Part shown: positions 30,554 through 42,589 of the stretch, in pieces
How positions within the stretch are numbered: position 1 is the stretch's first letter
How the letters are laid out: each line of letters opens with the position of its first letter
DNA from: Buxus sempervirens
Lineage: Eukaryota; Streptophyta; Magnoliopsida; Buxales; Buxaceae
Length of the DNA stretch: 64,000 nt
NCBI GenBank assembly: GCA_947561395.2
Contig: OX387187.1
Coordinates: 35,569,829 to 35,633,828 of the forward strand
Reading direction: 5' to 3'
Notes under the pieces: generated by a model
What the model was told of the DNA's origin: nothing
Seen by the model: the letters and a program-made list of their open reading frames with translations, nothing else
The model's database searches: none
Program-made: the position numbers and the translations under genes

Positions 30554-32916
30554 CTAGACCACCCAACAGAGGTTGGCCCATGCAGCAAGAAGGTTCTGGG
30601 TTGGTGCATTTTGGTCCCTGTCCATCTTCATGATGCCTTCAAAAATCCATTCTTTGCAATGCTGGGCGTGTCCTCCATTTAGTTGACCACCCAAAGCTCT
30701 GAACCATAAGGCTCTTAGAAAGTCGCATTTTAAGAATAAGTGACACATTGATTCTTGCTCCTTATTACATAATGGGCACATTTCAACAAGGATTCCTATT
30801 CTCTGGTTCAGAATCTCATTTGTGGTAAGTCCTCCTTGTACAATCTTCCACAGCAGAAGTATGATTTTCTGAGGGCATGGAATTTTCCACATCCTTAGCC
30901 ATTTGATTGCATCACCCTGCATACCATCATTTTGAGTTAGTAACCTATAGGCTGATGAGACTGTATACTTACCTTTTGCTGTTCCCATCCAAATCCTTTT
31001 ATCCATTACTGCAAATTTGTCAATTGGAGTAGCTTTGATGTGATCAACGATTTGCTTGGGCCATAGCTCCTCCAGCTTCTGAGTTTTCCAGCATCTTGCC
31101 GCTTGGTTGATCAACTTAGCTACTTTGCAATTGGGATCTACATTTGTGTTGCCAGGTATTCCATTACAGTAATGGTGTATCCAACCTTCGTCTTTTATGC
31201 AGATTTTATCTCCATTCACAATAATCCACCCAGTGCCTTTGCTAGTTACTTCCTTTGCCTTGCATAACTGCTTCCACAGCCATGATGAATTCGGGTTGGC
31301 CTTGGCCTCTAAAAAGTCTTGGTTAGGGTAATACTTGGCTTTAAAAAGTCTGGTCCAAAGCTTGTCTTCATTCATAGTTAAAGCCCAGGTAGCTATGGAA
31401 AAGACTGCCATGTTGCACAGTTTACTGTTTTTGATGTTAAGCCCACCACACCTTCTAGGTAAGCACACCTTTTCCCAACATAAAGTGTGTAGAGGCCTCT
31501 CATTTTCAGGTTTAAACCAGAAAAATCTTCTAGCTTCTCTGTCGATATGGTCAATGATGGCACAAGGCATCTTTAAGCAACCCATGTAATAATGGGAGGT
31601 GCTAATGAGAGTTGCATTAATGAGAGTAATTCTACTAGCTTGAGTTAGAGTTTTGGTTTTCCAACTAGTTAGTTTCCTATTTATTCTATCAATCACTTCA
31701 TTGAAATTCCCTATCTTTGGTCCAGCAAGAAAGGTAGGTATTCCCAAGTACTTACCTGGCATTCTTGTAGCTCTCATTCCAAAAGCTCTAGCTATATCAC
31801 CTTTGTGCTTACCTGTGACACTTGGGCTCAAGAAAAGTTCAGAATTCTCAAAATTGATTTTATGCCCTGCACACTCACAAAATTGATTAGTAATTGCAAT
31901 AAATCTCTTAGCATTGACTTGATTAGCCTTACTAAACAATAATAGATCATTAGCACATAGTAAGTGATTGATAGGTTTAGCGAACATGTTTACTTTAATG
32001 CCGGTGATGATGGAGTCTTGCTTAGCCTTGATTAGAGCAGCTGAAAGGACTTGTTGAGTGAGTATGAAAATGTATGGGGACAAGGGATCCCCTTGCCTGA
32101 TTCCTCTTGAAGGATATATCATTCCACAAGGCTTACCATTAACTAAAATGCTGTAAGAGACAAAGCTTATGCAAGTCATGATTAGATTCACAAACTCATG
32201 ACAAAAACCAAAGGCTTGAAGGGTTTTTTGCATGAAATTCCAGTCCAGTCTATCATACGCCTTGGCCAAATCCAGTTTAGTAGCAAAAAAGCCTTTTTTG
32301 GTTTTTTTCTTTGCCTCAATGGTGTGATACAATTCCTGGGCATTCAATATGTTTTCTTGGATAGCTCTTCCGAGCACAAAGGCAGATTGAAAGGGGGATA
32401 TTAGATTATGCAATATTGGTCTCATTCTATTCACTATAATCTTGGAGATTATCTTGTAACAAAAGTTACACAAGCTGATAGGCCGAAAATGGCTTAATAT
32501 TCTGGGATTGTCATTCTTGGGGATCAACACAATGTGAGAGTGGTTCATTTTATCATCAAGCTTCCTAGTAATGAAAAAATTTTGCACACAAGAACATAGC
32601 TCTCTTTTTATGGTTTCCCAGTAGTTTTGGTAGAAGATACCCTGGAAACCATCAGGTCCAGGGTTCTTGAGGGACCCTAAACTTTTTATATCATTCCATA
32701 TTTCAATCTCAGAGGTGGATCTGGTTAACATTTGGTTCTCCAACTCACTGATGGAAGTGGTGATGAGGTTTAGTATGGAGTAGTCTCTCTCTTTATTATC
32801 AGCCATGAAGACCCCTGAGGAGTAATCCACAAAGGTCTTTTTAATGTTTTTCGGGTCACTAACCTCTTCCTCATTTTCATCCTTAATCGAAACAATTCGA
32901 TTAATGTGCCTCCTGC
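30554..32916 (-). pseudogene. LINE ORF2, reverse transcriptase and zf-RVT domains
   Basis: A long open frame of nearly 790 residues remains. It shows the RT motifs in order: DGFQGIFYQNYWE, SHIVLIPKNDNPRILSHFRP, LDLAKAYDRLDWNFMQ, RGIRQGDPLSPYIFIL and then HLLCANDLLLFSKA, where families normally have (F/Y)ADD. The first catalytic Asp is kept but the second is Asn. Further on are TLCWEKVCLPRRCGGLNI and a zf-RVT domain (VEMCPLCNKEQESMCHLFLK). The open frame appears to extend through 32950, but the last dozen codons come from the inserted LTR. Since the frame is otherwise long and open, the element is not very old. Confidence 0.92.
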
Positions 32917-35192
32917 TGTAGACACCCCAAATTGCACAAACAATCATCAAAAATCATTATCTCCTGGAAAGCCAGCACAGAATTTGAAGAAAATAAACTT
33001 TTACCTGTATCCGGATACTCAATCCGGATACAAGTACTCCTTCATGTATCCGGTATGATTATCCGGATACATGTGAGCCTTAATGTATCCGGTACCATGT
33101 ACCGGATACCTTAAGGCCCTTTGTTATCCGGTCTGATATACCGGATACCTTAAGTTTGCTCAAAATTAGGGTTTTCCGAGAGCTTTTCACTTTTACCATC
33201 ATGTCCCTCATTAAATGAGAGGAAATCTCGGAAATGACCTTAGGGTTTAGGTTGGAGGGGTTCTAGACATTAAGTTGTGTCTACCAATGACCTTAGCCTT
33301 TGCCTATAAATAGGAGCCTCCTCCTTGAGCAAATGGCACACAACTCTTGTTTTGAATTCTCGCAAAGAAGAACTCCAAGAGAAGAAGAAAACCGCTGTGG
33401 AATCGCCTCCAGCACTCAGGTAAGCCTCAACTTTTCTTTTTATTTTCTGTCTTTACATTCCTAGATCTAGATCTCTTCTTCTACCTTTCTGTAGTGTAAA
33501 GCCTCGTTTGTATGTGTGGAAATCCTTCCTCGGCTCAAAGTATCTCAAGACTCCCCTAGCCGTAAAACGTGAAGGCGGATCTAGGAGAAACGAGACTGGG
33601 GATTGACCCTAGTGCTAGAACCTATGTAGCATAAGGCCTTTTTGATTGATTGTAAACCGTTCCATATTCAAAGTACCCTTGATTATCTTAAAGAGAACAG
33701 AGGGAAACGATAATGGAACGGAACCCTAGGCTATGCTAGAACCTATTTTATTGAATCTATATGCATGTGTATGGATCTTGCTAGGTTTTTTTCACTTTTG
33801 CACACATATCACTATTTTGGCGGGATAGGCTCATATTTGGGGTTTATTGCATTTATTGTGATAAATCTCAAATAAATGGCCTCAATCAATTCTGGAATGC
33901 CTTTCGGATGATTTTGAAGTATTTGTGTTCATCTTACACGAATTTCATTTTTTATCAATTTTCGGATTTGGTTTTTACTCAAAAATGGCTTAGCTTGACA
34001 GCACCTGTACCCTTACTTCGGACGTCCGTAACTTCATCATCCGGATGAATTTTGGGGCGATTCCAGAACCATGAGAAAGGTGAGGCTGTCTAGTTTATGT
34101 CCACCAAATTTCATGAATTTCTATCTAGCCGATTTTTGACACTTCTCTGTCGAAGTTAAGTGGACAGTTCAGGTCCAAGTACAGAACTTGTCACTTCGAC
34201 GGACCGCCATGTGTTCGTTTTAAGTCCGATTCGAGTGATTTTTATCTCTGAGTACTCCTTTTTGAGTCTATTTTCAAATCCAGTTGGTTTCATAATTTTT
34301 TGATTCCATTTGAATTATTGGTAGCCGATTTACTCAGAACTGCTCATTTGCATTTTTCTGGGTAAATCTGTGATCTTCGGGGCCTGTTCGGGAGACCACC
34401 CCAGGCACGTCCGAAGGGATTTCTGTATGAGGCTAGTTTCTCTGGAAATATGGCCATACAGACTTCAATCACACCAAATTTCATGGATTTCTATGTAGTG
34501 GATTTTTCTAGACAATTTTCCAAAGTTGCCCACTTACCACTTTTAAAAATCCCCAACAGCAACTTCAAAGGAGCATAACTCCTAGATTTTTCATCGGAAT
34601 GAAGTGAAATTTTGCATGAAACTCTTATTTACCTTAATCTTTCAAATGAATTTGGTTTGGTTCAATTTAATATTGGATTTGAATAATTTTAAGGCAAATG
34701 GCATACTTTTTACCAAACTTCCCGGATTTGATTCAACTTGGTTTTGAGCAACTTGTGCTTTGATTTCCATCTTTTGTGGTATTCCAGAAGTGATATTGAC
34801 ATAGGAGGAGATCTAAAATCCATTTGGATCTCCATGTGAATATATCATATACTTGTTCCTTTTTTAAGGCTTTTTCATGATTTTTAGCAAGCTTCTTATT
34901 TTCTTTTTAGCATGAACATACACTTGGCAACCACTTCGTGTGGATGAATGGGGGTGCCTAACACCTTCCCCCGTTCATAATCTAATCCCCTTACCCATCT
35001 CTGGATTTGATTTTCAAGTAGGGTTATTTTTATCCTAGAATTTGTCTTTTGGCTATTTTTGCCTACTTTTGACTCTTTGGTGTCCATTCTCACCCCAAAA
35101 TCATGAATGGTGGCGACTCTCCCAATTTTTGCGTTGAGCCCGTGTGTTGACGGAGGGATGATCACTCCGGTGATTTTTTCCCATGTCTCACA
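32917..35192 (+). mobile_element. Solo LTR, TGTAGACACC family, inside LINE ORF2, duplication CCTGC
   Basis: Begins TGTAGACACCCCAAATTGCA and ends CCATGTCTCACA, flanked by CCTGC (32912-32916 and 35193-35197). TATA box TATAAATA is at 33305-33312. It is a close relative of 20149-22979 and the inverse of 8993-10763. The 2276 bp have no coding. It separates the reverse transcriptase part of the LINE from the endonuclease part. Confidence 0.93.
33003..33150. repeat. Array of four consecutive hairpins upstream of the LTR TATA box
   Basis: Arms TGTATCCGGAT/ATCCGGATACA, then TGTATCCGG/CCGGATACA, then GTATCCGGTAC/GTACCGGATAC with a CAT loop, then TATCCGG/CCGGATA. They match the array at 20724-20876 in number and position, while inner stem bases differ (C-G there, A-T here in the first hairpin). 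Confidence 0.85.
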
Positions 35193-35739
35193 CCTGCTTA
35201 TGGTGGTCAAGTGGAAAATTTTGGTATTTAAATCCCCATATTTTAGCCACTTAATCTTAGATTTTTGAAACCAGAGTTTTTCTTGAGCTTTTAAGTCACT
35301 TATGTATTTAGCATAAGTTGTTTTTTTCCTTATCCCTGCTCTCCTCACAATCCCATCTTTCAAGGTTTTTTTGGGCTTCTTTCAGAGTCTGGAATTTTTG
35401 GTTCACCCTTTTATTTATGTCTCCAACAACCTCCCTGTTCCATTTTACAAGATTGTATTTCAATTTATTCATTTTTGTTTGCAGGTTACCCCCACCATTC
35501 CCCCATGTTTCATCAATGATTTCTTTACAGTTTGGTTCCTCTATCCAAAATTTTTTGAACCTAAAAAATTTGTTCTTTTTGACATTGGTAGAATTGGTGT
35601 TCAAACAAAGGGGGGCATGGTCCGACCCAATGATAGGGTCTTGCCATAGAGTAGCATTGTGAAATTTAGTAAACCAGTCAATGTTGCACAAAGCTCTATC
35701 AATCCTCTCTCTAATGTTTTGGTTCCCCTCACTCCCATT
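35193..35739 (-). pseudogene. LINE ORF2, C-terminal endonuclease part and linker to RT
   Basis: Encodes, after the LTR border, SEGNQNIRERIDRALCNIDW and then IIGSDHAPLCL, the end of the exonuclease-endonuclease-phosphatase type domain with its catalytic Asp and His in SDH. It continues through a linker into the RT part that resumes at 32916. A frameshift near 35330 splits the linker. Confidence 0.85.
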
Positions 35740-36459
35740 TGTGCACACCTAAAAATGCCTAGATCGCACAAGGGGCGCACGTGAAAGTGCGTACCTCGGG
35801 ACTTTCGGAGTCGCCACTGCCTGAGAGGTGCAGGCAGACATGGGAATTACCTATCCTGGTCTAAGTCTGGTCTGCGGCTTATTAGAGATCTAGCTAAGTC
35901 CTTGGTTACGTCCGGGGAAGTTCGAAGACGCCCCGGCCCGCCTTGTCGGTTTGACGGTCCCTCGACTCTCCCTGGTTTTGAGTTAGTTTCACCCTTTCTA
36001 GACTAGCATACCAGTTTGTTTGGTTTGGTGGGACCCTCTGGTGGTGTGTGCCTCCTTTTTATTTTATTTTATCTTTTCATTTAAGTGAGGTGGGTCGGAT
36101 GCAGGTCTCGTTGGAAGGCCTGTGGTTTGCCAGGTTTGGGCTTGGGCCCAGTAGGGTTATTGGGTAACCCTATTTTGGTTTATTTATTTATTGAACAAGT
36201 TAAGAGGCTAAATGGGTCTATTGGGCTTGGTTTTGGCCCAAATACGATTAAAGAGGCTGCCTTGGGCCCATTTATTGAAAACAGGCTTGGTTTGGGCAGT
36301 CAAAAGTGGGCATCATAAGTGGGCCCAAATGGGGTCTTAGTGGGCTCATCTAGGCCCATGGTCCACAATGGGCTAGGAATAGCCCAAATAGCTTTGCAAG
36401 GCTGGGTCAAGATGGTTCCGGTCGGATTCGGGTCCAACCGGGTTCAAAAAGTCTATTTC

Positions 36460-36590
36460 AAACTATTTCTTAATCTGCCCGTATTTGCTTTACGGGCTGG
36501 CCTTGCCCGTAAATACAGTACGGTTCAGGCCTGCCCGTATAGAAAATACGGGCATGCCCAGACCGTATAATAAATACGGGCATCTACTTG
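36460..36590. repeat. Palindromes of CCCGTA/TACGGG type, first cluster in the LTR
   Basis: Repeated 'tgcccgta..', 'tacgggcatgcc' blocks with arms that pair, for example CCCGTA..TACGGG near 36475-36500 and 36534-36556. It lies downstream of the TATA in the direction of the LTR. Confidence 0.65.
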
Positions 36591-37379
36591 TTTTACAATT
36601 TTAAGCTGATTTCGGCTGGGATAAGCTCTATGGTCTTCATTGGACATCTGGCGATCTCTGCTGGAGTTCTTAGCACATTCATGGTGCTATATTTGATTCA
36701 TTTGGCTTAGAAAGCCTTCCTTTTCCTTGTCTTTTCATTCTTCACAAAAGCCTATCTCCTTTGTCGTCACCCGTAGCCATTGTCAAGAAGGGAAAAAGGG
36801 GAGATTACAGGGATATAACAGATCTTCAAAAGGGATGAACCAATCTTTGGTAACAAATAAAAGGTGCTCTTCTCCCTTTTATGAAAATTGCCGCCCTTAT
36901 TCTCTTGACATTCAACATGCAACAAACGGATTAGAAATGATATGGTAAAACAAAGTATAGAAAAGGAGAATTTGGAACATGTCAAAACAACTATAATTCA
37001 CTTTTGTTAAATGTAAAATTGTAGAAATACTTACAATATGATCACTTGTTTGCTTTGGTGTGTTATTGCTCTTCCGAGTGAGTTCGGCAGCGCTTCTGCA
37101 CTATGGTGGATTTCTTGAATTGAGTTTGAAAAGGGGGTACTTCCTATTTCGGGTTGAAAGGGATGAAATGGAAAGGCTAAACAGCAATTTAGGGGTAGTT
37201 TGGGTATTTCTCTGGGCTAAACGGGTTCTGACAGGGTGTGGACGTGTAAAACGTCAAAGGGATAGAGGGGGAATATGCAGGAGACGGGGGGGGGGGGGGG
37301 GGGGGGGGCGCGCGGCCAGCTTGTTGAAATGGGGGGCTGGCCCCTCTATTTATAAGCAAATAAGTCGTACCCATACTCA

Positions 37380-37570
37380 AAGTGCGGGCATGCCTTGCCC
37401 GTAATTGAATTATGGGCGTGCTTTGCCCGTATTTCAAATACGGGCGCGCCGCCCTCGGGCACAAATCTCGCGTGAATTGCCCGTACAGGACGCGTGTCCC
37501 CTTCCAGAAGGCTTGCTTGTATTTGAAGTACGGGCATGCCCTGCTCGCACTTCAAATACGGGCGAGCACG
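37380..37570. repeat. Hairpin array of CCCGTATTT/AAATACGGG type upstream of the TATA box
   Basis: At least three consecutive inverted repeats, the best at 37425-37445 with arms GCCCGTATTT and AAATACGGGC around one base; another near 37398-37419 and a third near 37508-37565. The position relative to the TATA box matches the arrays at 20724 and 33003, though the sequence differs completely. Confidence 0.75.
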
Positions 37571-38109
37571 TTTTTAAAATGTTGGATTTCAAACCACTAT
37601 TCAATTTGATTTTTTGTAAGATTTTTATCCGATTTTATTTTATTATTTTATTATAAAACGATATTTTTTAATATATTAAAACACATTTATTTTATTGATT
37701 TATTCTGCTTTTTGCTGCCTTTTTGCTGCACAGGTAGTTTTCTCGAAACTTCAACTGCCCATAACTTCTTTGTCTGGTGTCCAATTTTAACAAACTTAGT
37801 GCCGTTGGAATCGGCTCGGACCCCACTATCCACTGGGATCAATTTGGGTAGTTGCATTGGGGTTGAGCAAAAAGTCAACTTTTCGCTCCCCAAAAGTTTG
37901 ACCGACTCATAACTTCCTCATCCGGACTCCGATTCCAGTAAATTCCATTGCGTTGGAACCGTGTTGAAGTGTTCTTTCCAATGAGATGAAGTTTGATGGC
38001 CAAATTTACTTGAATCAAAAAGTCAATTTTTTGACCCCCTCAGGGTTTGACTTTTAGTTTGACTTTTTATTTTTCTTCATTTTAGGGGTGCAAAAATCAG
38101 GTGTCTACA

Positions 38110-38662
38110 CCATTAATCCAGGAAAATTTAAGCCCTTTACAAGGAATATCAACAAGATTATAGTCGTTAATGAAATTCTGGAAGTGTTCTACTTTGCGTA
38201 CCTGAATCAGATTTCCACCTTTTTTTCATAGCTGAATCTAACAACATTGAAGTCCCTTATTGTGAGCCAGGGCACCATAGCAGCGTGTTCCATCTGCTTT
38301 AGTAGCTCCCATTGCTTAATTTGTACAAGACCTGTAGAGCTCGCATGGACGAAGGCCACTTCGAAGTTGCCCTCTTGTTTGCTGGAAATGGTAGTGAGGA
38401 TACACCAAGATAAGTCTTTTTCAACAATGATGTTGCAAGTTTGGTCCCACATAATCCAGTAGCCTTTAGCTTTATTTTCTGCAGCCTTCCACCAGTGATT
38501 TGGATAACCGAACTTCTTGATTCTTTTCTCAGAGTTGTTAGCATTCATCAAGGTTTCAGAAATGAAAACAACATTTGGCCTTTGCATGCGAAGCATGCTT
38601 CTCAGGTGTAGCCTGGTAGGGGTACGGCCCATACCCCTACAGTTCTAGGCTACAATTTCCAT
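38110..38662 (-). pseudogene. LINE ORF2, N-terminal endonuclease part
   Basis: From the ATG at 38662 it reads MEIVA, a stop, NCRGMGRTPTRLHLRSML, then VVFISETLMN and IMWDQTCNIIVE, typical of the start of plant L1 ORF2; the stop (TAG for TGG) replaces the Trp usual in MKILxWNCRG. A frameshift in an A-rich run near 38220 precedes NLIQVRKVEHFQNFINDYNL up to the LTR border. The two halves of the endonuclease rejoin exactly across the CCATT duplication. Confidence 0.85.
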
Positions 38663-39845
38663 AGCTAGGGAGGATAGTCGGGTTGAAGACCCTTGGAGGA
38701 GGATGGTTGGCAGGGGTGATGGGAGAAGTCAAACAATAGCACCCCAGATCCGGGTCTACCCTATCACGACACTGACCCGTCCCCGAGACCTACTTATGGG
38801 CCCAAAAGAACCTAATTGAAACAATTAAGCTAGGTAATTACACAGTAATCATCAGAGTGCAAGCTAAAGAAGCATGGAATAAAATTTTTTTCATCCAACA
38901 AAAGATCACCTGTATAACAACTTCAAAAGATATGATGTCTGTGTACACAAATACAACTAAGGCAACTAAATGCCTACAAGTGCTTTTCCAATTATACAGA
39001 CATATACAAAAGATATCTCCTAAGAGTATAAACCCAAAAGATTATTTACATCACATTTACAACTCCCCAAGACAAAATACAACATCACAAAGAGAAATCC
39101 TACTATGGGTAGTAATAGTAGTTCTCTGGCCTATACTCAAGCTCACCTTCCAAGTCATAAATGTATAGAAACAAATCCGGTAAAACAAAACACACGTGAG
39201 ACATAAAGTCCCAGTAAGCAGCAAACATAAATGTATAGAAACAGTTTATGCAGTTTTATAACATCACGATAATATTCACAATATAAAGTACCAAATGTAA
39301 ACCAAAACAACTCAATCGAATATAAATGGTAATTCCAAGTCAAATATCTCAATTGGGTAACACATGAAATCAAATTGACAAATACAATCAAATACTACAA
39401 GCATGTCTTGTTAGGACTTGGGGTTAGCATGTTTCTAAATTAGATTAATGACCAATATCCATTTGCCACATACACAACTTACAGAGAGAAGCCTAGCTAG
39501 GGACATCTCAGCAAGCAGAGCACCTACGTATGGGCTGGCAAGTGACAACCTAACCAAGGATCTAGACAAAGTGGGATTCCCCACCCATTGCTCGATAAAT
39601 CACAAGGACTCCCACCATTTCCCTGCGATGGGGGGTTGCCGCAGCCCTCTGTTCCCCGAGAAGGCCTCACTAATTCCCCACAGTGGAATGCTATATGGAT
39701 AAGGAAATTAAAGCTAACAAGCCAACACCAACACATAGACTAGACTCACTATGGATCCACACTAAGAACAATGTCTAATCAGACGACTTATAATTCAAAA
39801 CCAAACCAATCTAATCAAAGAGTAAAACTAGTGCTTAAACCAAAG

Positions 39846-39990
39846 CTAAGTGGAATTCCCCATCCACCACCAAATCAACCGAGGCTTTGTGGAATTCCCC
39901 ATCCACCGCCAAACCATATCATAAGCCAAGTGGAATTCCCCATCCACAATCAATTCAACCGAGGCCAAGTGGAATTCCCTATCCACCGCC
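39846..39990 (+). repeat. Four imperfect tandem repeats around 'gtggaattccccatcca'
   Basis: Four units of about 40 bp, each with GTGGAATTCCC(C/T)ATCCA followed by an A/C-rich part such as 'ccaccaaatcaaccgaggc'. Related single copies of 'gtgggattccccaccca' occur at about 39570. Confidence 0.8.
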
Positions 39991-41565
39991 AATAAAACAA
40001 TAAGTCAAAAAGCCTTGGCAAATCATATAAGAGTTTTTCAACCTTGCTTTCATAAATCCAAATCGATCAAAACGAATATCATAAAATCCTCAAAACACAT
40101 TTTGGATGAGTGAGATAGTGTTAGGATTCCCAAATAAGTCACCATACAAAAAATCAATGGATTCCGAGACAAAAAGTTTCGGACCTCAAAATATTCTAAG
40201 TTTGGTTAAAAACGTTAACTTTTCAGTGTATGACTTTTCTAGACAAATCTACAAGGAGTTTCGGGCTCAAATTCTGGTTGTAGTCTATTGGAGGGTAAAC
40301 AAATCTTCTAGAATTTTATGGGCTTCTAAATCACTCATTTGGGTATCAAACTCAAAAAGTGGCATTTTATGAAAATTGGGAAAATTGGAAATTTAGGCAT
40401 GAACTAGAAATATGACTTTTTATTGGTTGGGAATTGGGCATTGGGAGTATTTTTATTGGTTCCAAATGGGGGGTAAAACCTTATTTACATGTAAAGACTT
40501 AAGTAAATGGAGCAATAAATACATAGGACATTTACTTAGGGTGCTGTGTAGGAGGTTTAGGTTGTTTGGGAAAGGGTTGGAGAAGAAATGATGAAAAACT
40601 GTCAAAAATAGGGTCCACGATTAGGTCCTCGATTAATCGCCTAGGGGCGATTAGCCCCAACGTTCGGGCGTTCTTCATAGATGTGCGCGTGACCAGGTTT
40701 AAAGTAGGGTCGACATGTGCGCGACCTCTTGGAGGTTCGCGAGTTAAGGTTAAAACATGCTTGATGTGCGTGCGCCCTCTTGGAGGTTTGCGCGTCCAAG
40801 CCCTTGATTACCCTTGGAGATTAATCCTGAATCCACAATTAGAATAACAGATACTAGGTTTTTGGGGTTGTGGCTCAGGATTAGTCGCCAATTTCTAGGA
40901 TTAATCGCCACCTCAGGGGTTTCAAACATTTTTGGCTATTTTCAATACAAAACTCATGCAACTCATTCCTAACCTTTCTAAAACCAAATGGGATGATCAT
41001 ACATCATCCCAACATACTTAAAAACGCTTTCTAAAATAGAAATCCATCCCAAATCCATAAGAATACAAATCTAACACATGAAACCTCATTCAAAATACAA
41101 AACTCAAACCCAAATTTGAAATGTGATCAATCTAGGTTGCAAACCCATAGCAAATCAATAGAAAACAAATTAAGAGTGTTATACAATTAAAACCTACAAG
41201 TTTTAGAAGCAATTACCAACATACAAGATCATTTCTTCAAAATAAATCAAACCCTAGAGAGAGAATACGAATTTTGGAATACATTTTGTTTTGAAGGATT
41301 TGATACTTACCTATTAATGGAGATGCACAACTCATCTTCAAGCTCTCCTCTCCTTCTCCTTCTTCTCCTTCATCTTGAAGCTTTCAAGCAAGCTTCCACA
41401 ACTTTCTCTCTTATTTTATGCGTCCAAGACAAGAGGGAGTGTTCTAAAAAACACTTAGAATTGAAATTAGGGCATCCTTTTATATGCCCAAGTTTTGGTC
41501 TTTCAAATCTACCCCTAAACAAAGCTTTTATGCGTCTAAAACCCTAGGATGTACCTAAAGTATGT

Positions 41566-42330
41566 CAGGGAGTACCTTAGTGTTATTTGAGGGGGGTACC
41601 TTGGTGTTAAGTGGGGGTACCTTAGTGTTAAGTGGGGGGTACCTTGGTGTTTCAAGAGTTTTTCCTTAACTATTTCAAGAGGTATACTTTAGGGATGCTT
41701 GAGAGTACCTTAGTTATACAAGAGGAGGTACTTTAGTTATACAAATGGGGGTACTTTAATTATATAAGGGGGTGTACCTCAGGTAAAACCAGGGGGTACC
41801 TTAGGCAAAAAAAGGGGTACCTTAGGCAAAACAAGTGAGGTACCTTAGGTAATACAAGGAATACCTTGGGCAAACACATGGGGTACCTTAGGTAAATCAG
41901 AGGGGTACCTTAGACAAACACAAGGGGTATCTTAGATAAATCAAAGGGTACCTTAGGTAAAACAAAGGGGTACCTTAGGTATTCATGTGGGGTACCTTAG
42001 ACAATACAAGTGGGTACCTTAGGTATAATTAGGGGGTACTTTAAGTAACACTTGGGCGGTACCTTGGGTAATACATGGGTGTACTTTAGGTATAATTTGG
42101 TGGTACCTTGGGTGTACTTTAGATATACTTTGATGGTACCTTAGGTGATACTTGTGTATACTTTTGGTACACTTAGGAGATACTTTAGGTACACTTGAGA
42201 GGTACCTTGGGTATTCTTGAGAGGTTCTTTGACTATTCTTAGGAGATATTTTAGGTATACTTGAGAGGTACCTTGGGTACACTTAGGTGGTTACTTTCGG
42301 GATTCCTATGGGGTACTTTAGGTACACTTA
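41566..42330. repeat. Minisatellite of GGTACCTTAGG units
   Basis: About 30 imperfect units of roughly 20-30 bp, each carrying the core GGTACCTTAGG or a variant (ggtactttagg, ggtaccttggg) separated by short variable A/G- or T-rich linkers. In the first half the linkers are 'taaaacaaggg'-like, in the second half 'tacacttgaga'-like, so the array has two sub-blocks. It lies inside the LTR-like insertion. A short frame on the minus strand reads it as repeated YPRYLSS-type peptides but is unsupported. Confidence 0.85.
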
Positions 42331-42589
42331 ACTCTAAGTTTTCAAAATTTGATTTCCAATTCACTAAACTACTTGGAGGGTATCTCGGCGAATTGAAATT
42401 AAGACCTAACATTAACTAAGCTTACCTTAATAACTTCCCTAAATTTCAATTTGATTTTCCTAAATCTTCAACTATAATCCACATCTACCTCATCTTCATA
42501 ATACAAGTACTTAATTAGTCTAATAATCACACTTTAGATAATTAATCTTAATTATTAAGATATAATTTGGGTCGGGGTTTTACACAAAC

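Larger units (their letters stand above)
35740..38109 (-). mobile_element. Solo LTR, TGTAGACACCTG subfamily, inside LINE endonuclease, duplication CCATT
   Basis: Minus strand begins TGTAGACACCTGATTTTTGC and ends ...TAGGTGTGCACA; flanked by CCATT (35735-35739 and 38110-38114). A TATA-like TATAAATA is at 37347-37354 on the minus strand. The end near 38050-38109 is built like the ends of the foldback element at 2098-6371. A 30-base G-rich run lies near 37288-37310. The 2370 bp have no coding. Confidence 0.92.
38735..42584 (-). mobile_element. Large LTR-like insertion between LINE ORF1 and ORF2, duplication CAAAC
   Basis: Minus strand begins TGTAAAACCCCGACCC and ends ...GGATCTGGGGTGCTATT. An exact CAAAC is present on both sides (38730-38734 and 42585-42589). 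The TG start and the 5-bp duplication point to an LTR element; the TT end in place of CA is atypical and may reflect mutation. The 3850 bp hold no gag or polymerase, so it is a very large solo LTR or a non-coding LARD-like element. It contains short tandem repeats and a GGTACC minisatellite. Confidence 0.7.

Noticed and set aside
32917-32950. N-terminal residues of the LINE open frame as a start codon
   Set aside because: These codons belong to the inserted solo LTR; the LINE frame originally continued into 35193 and beyond.
42019-42282. Repetitive minus-strand frame with YPRYLSS-like units
   Set aside because: It simply mirrors the GGTACCTTAGG minisatellite; linkers of varying length break the frame elsewhere in the array.
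41566-42330. Regularly spaced repeats that could be mistaken for a CRISPR array
   Set aside because: The units are degenerate, spacers are short and similar to each other, and the context is a plant LTR element.
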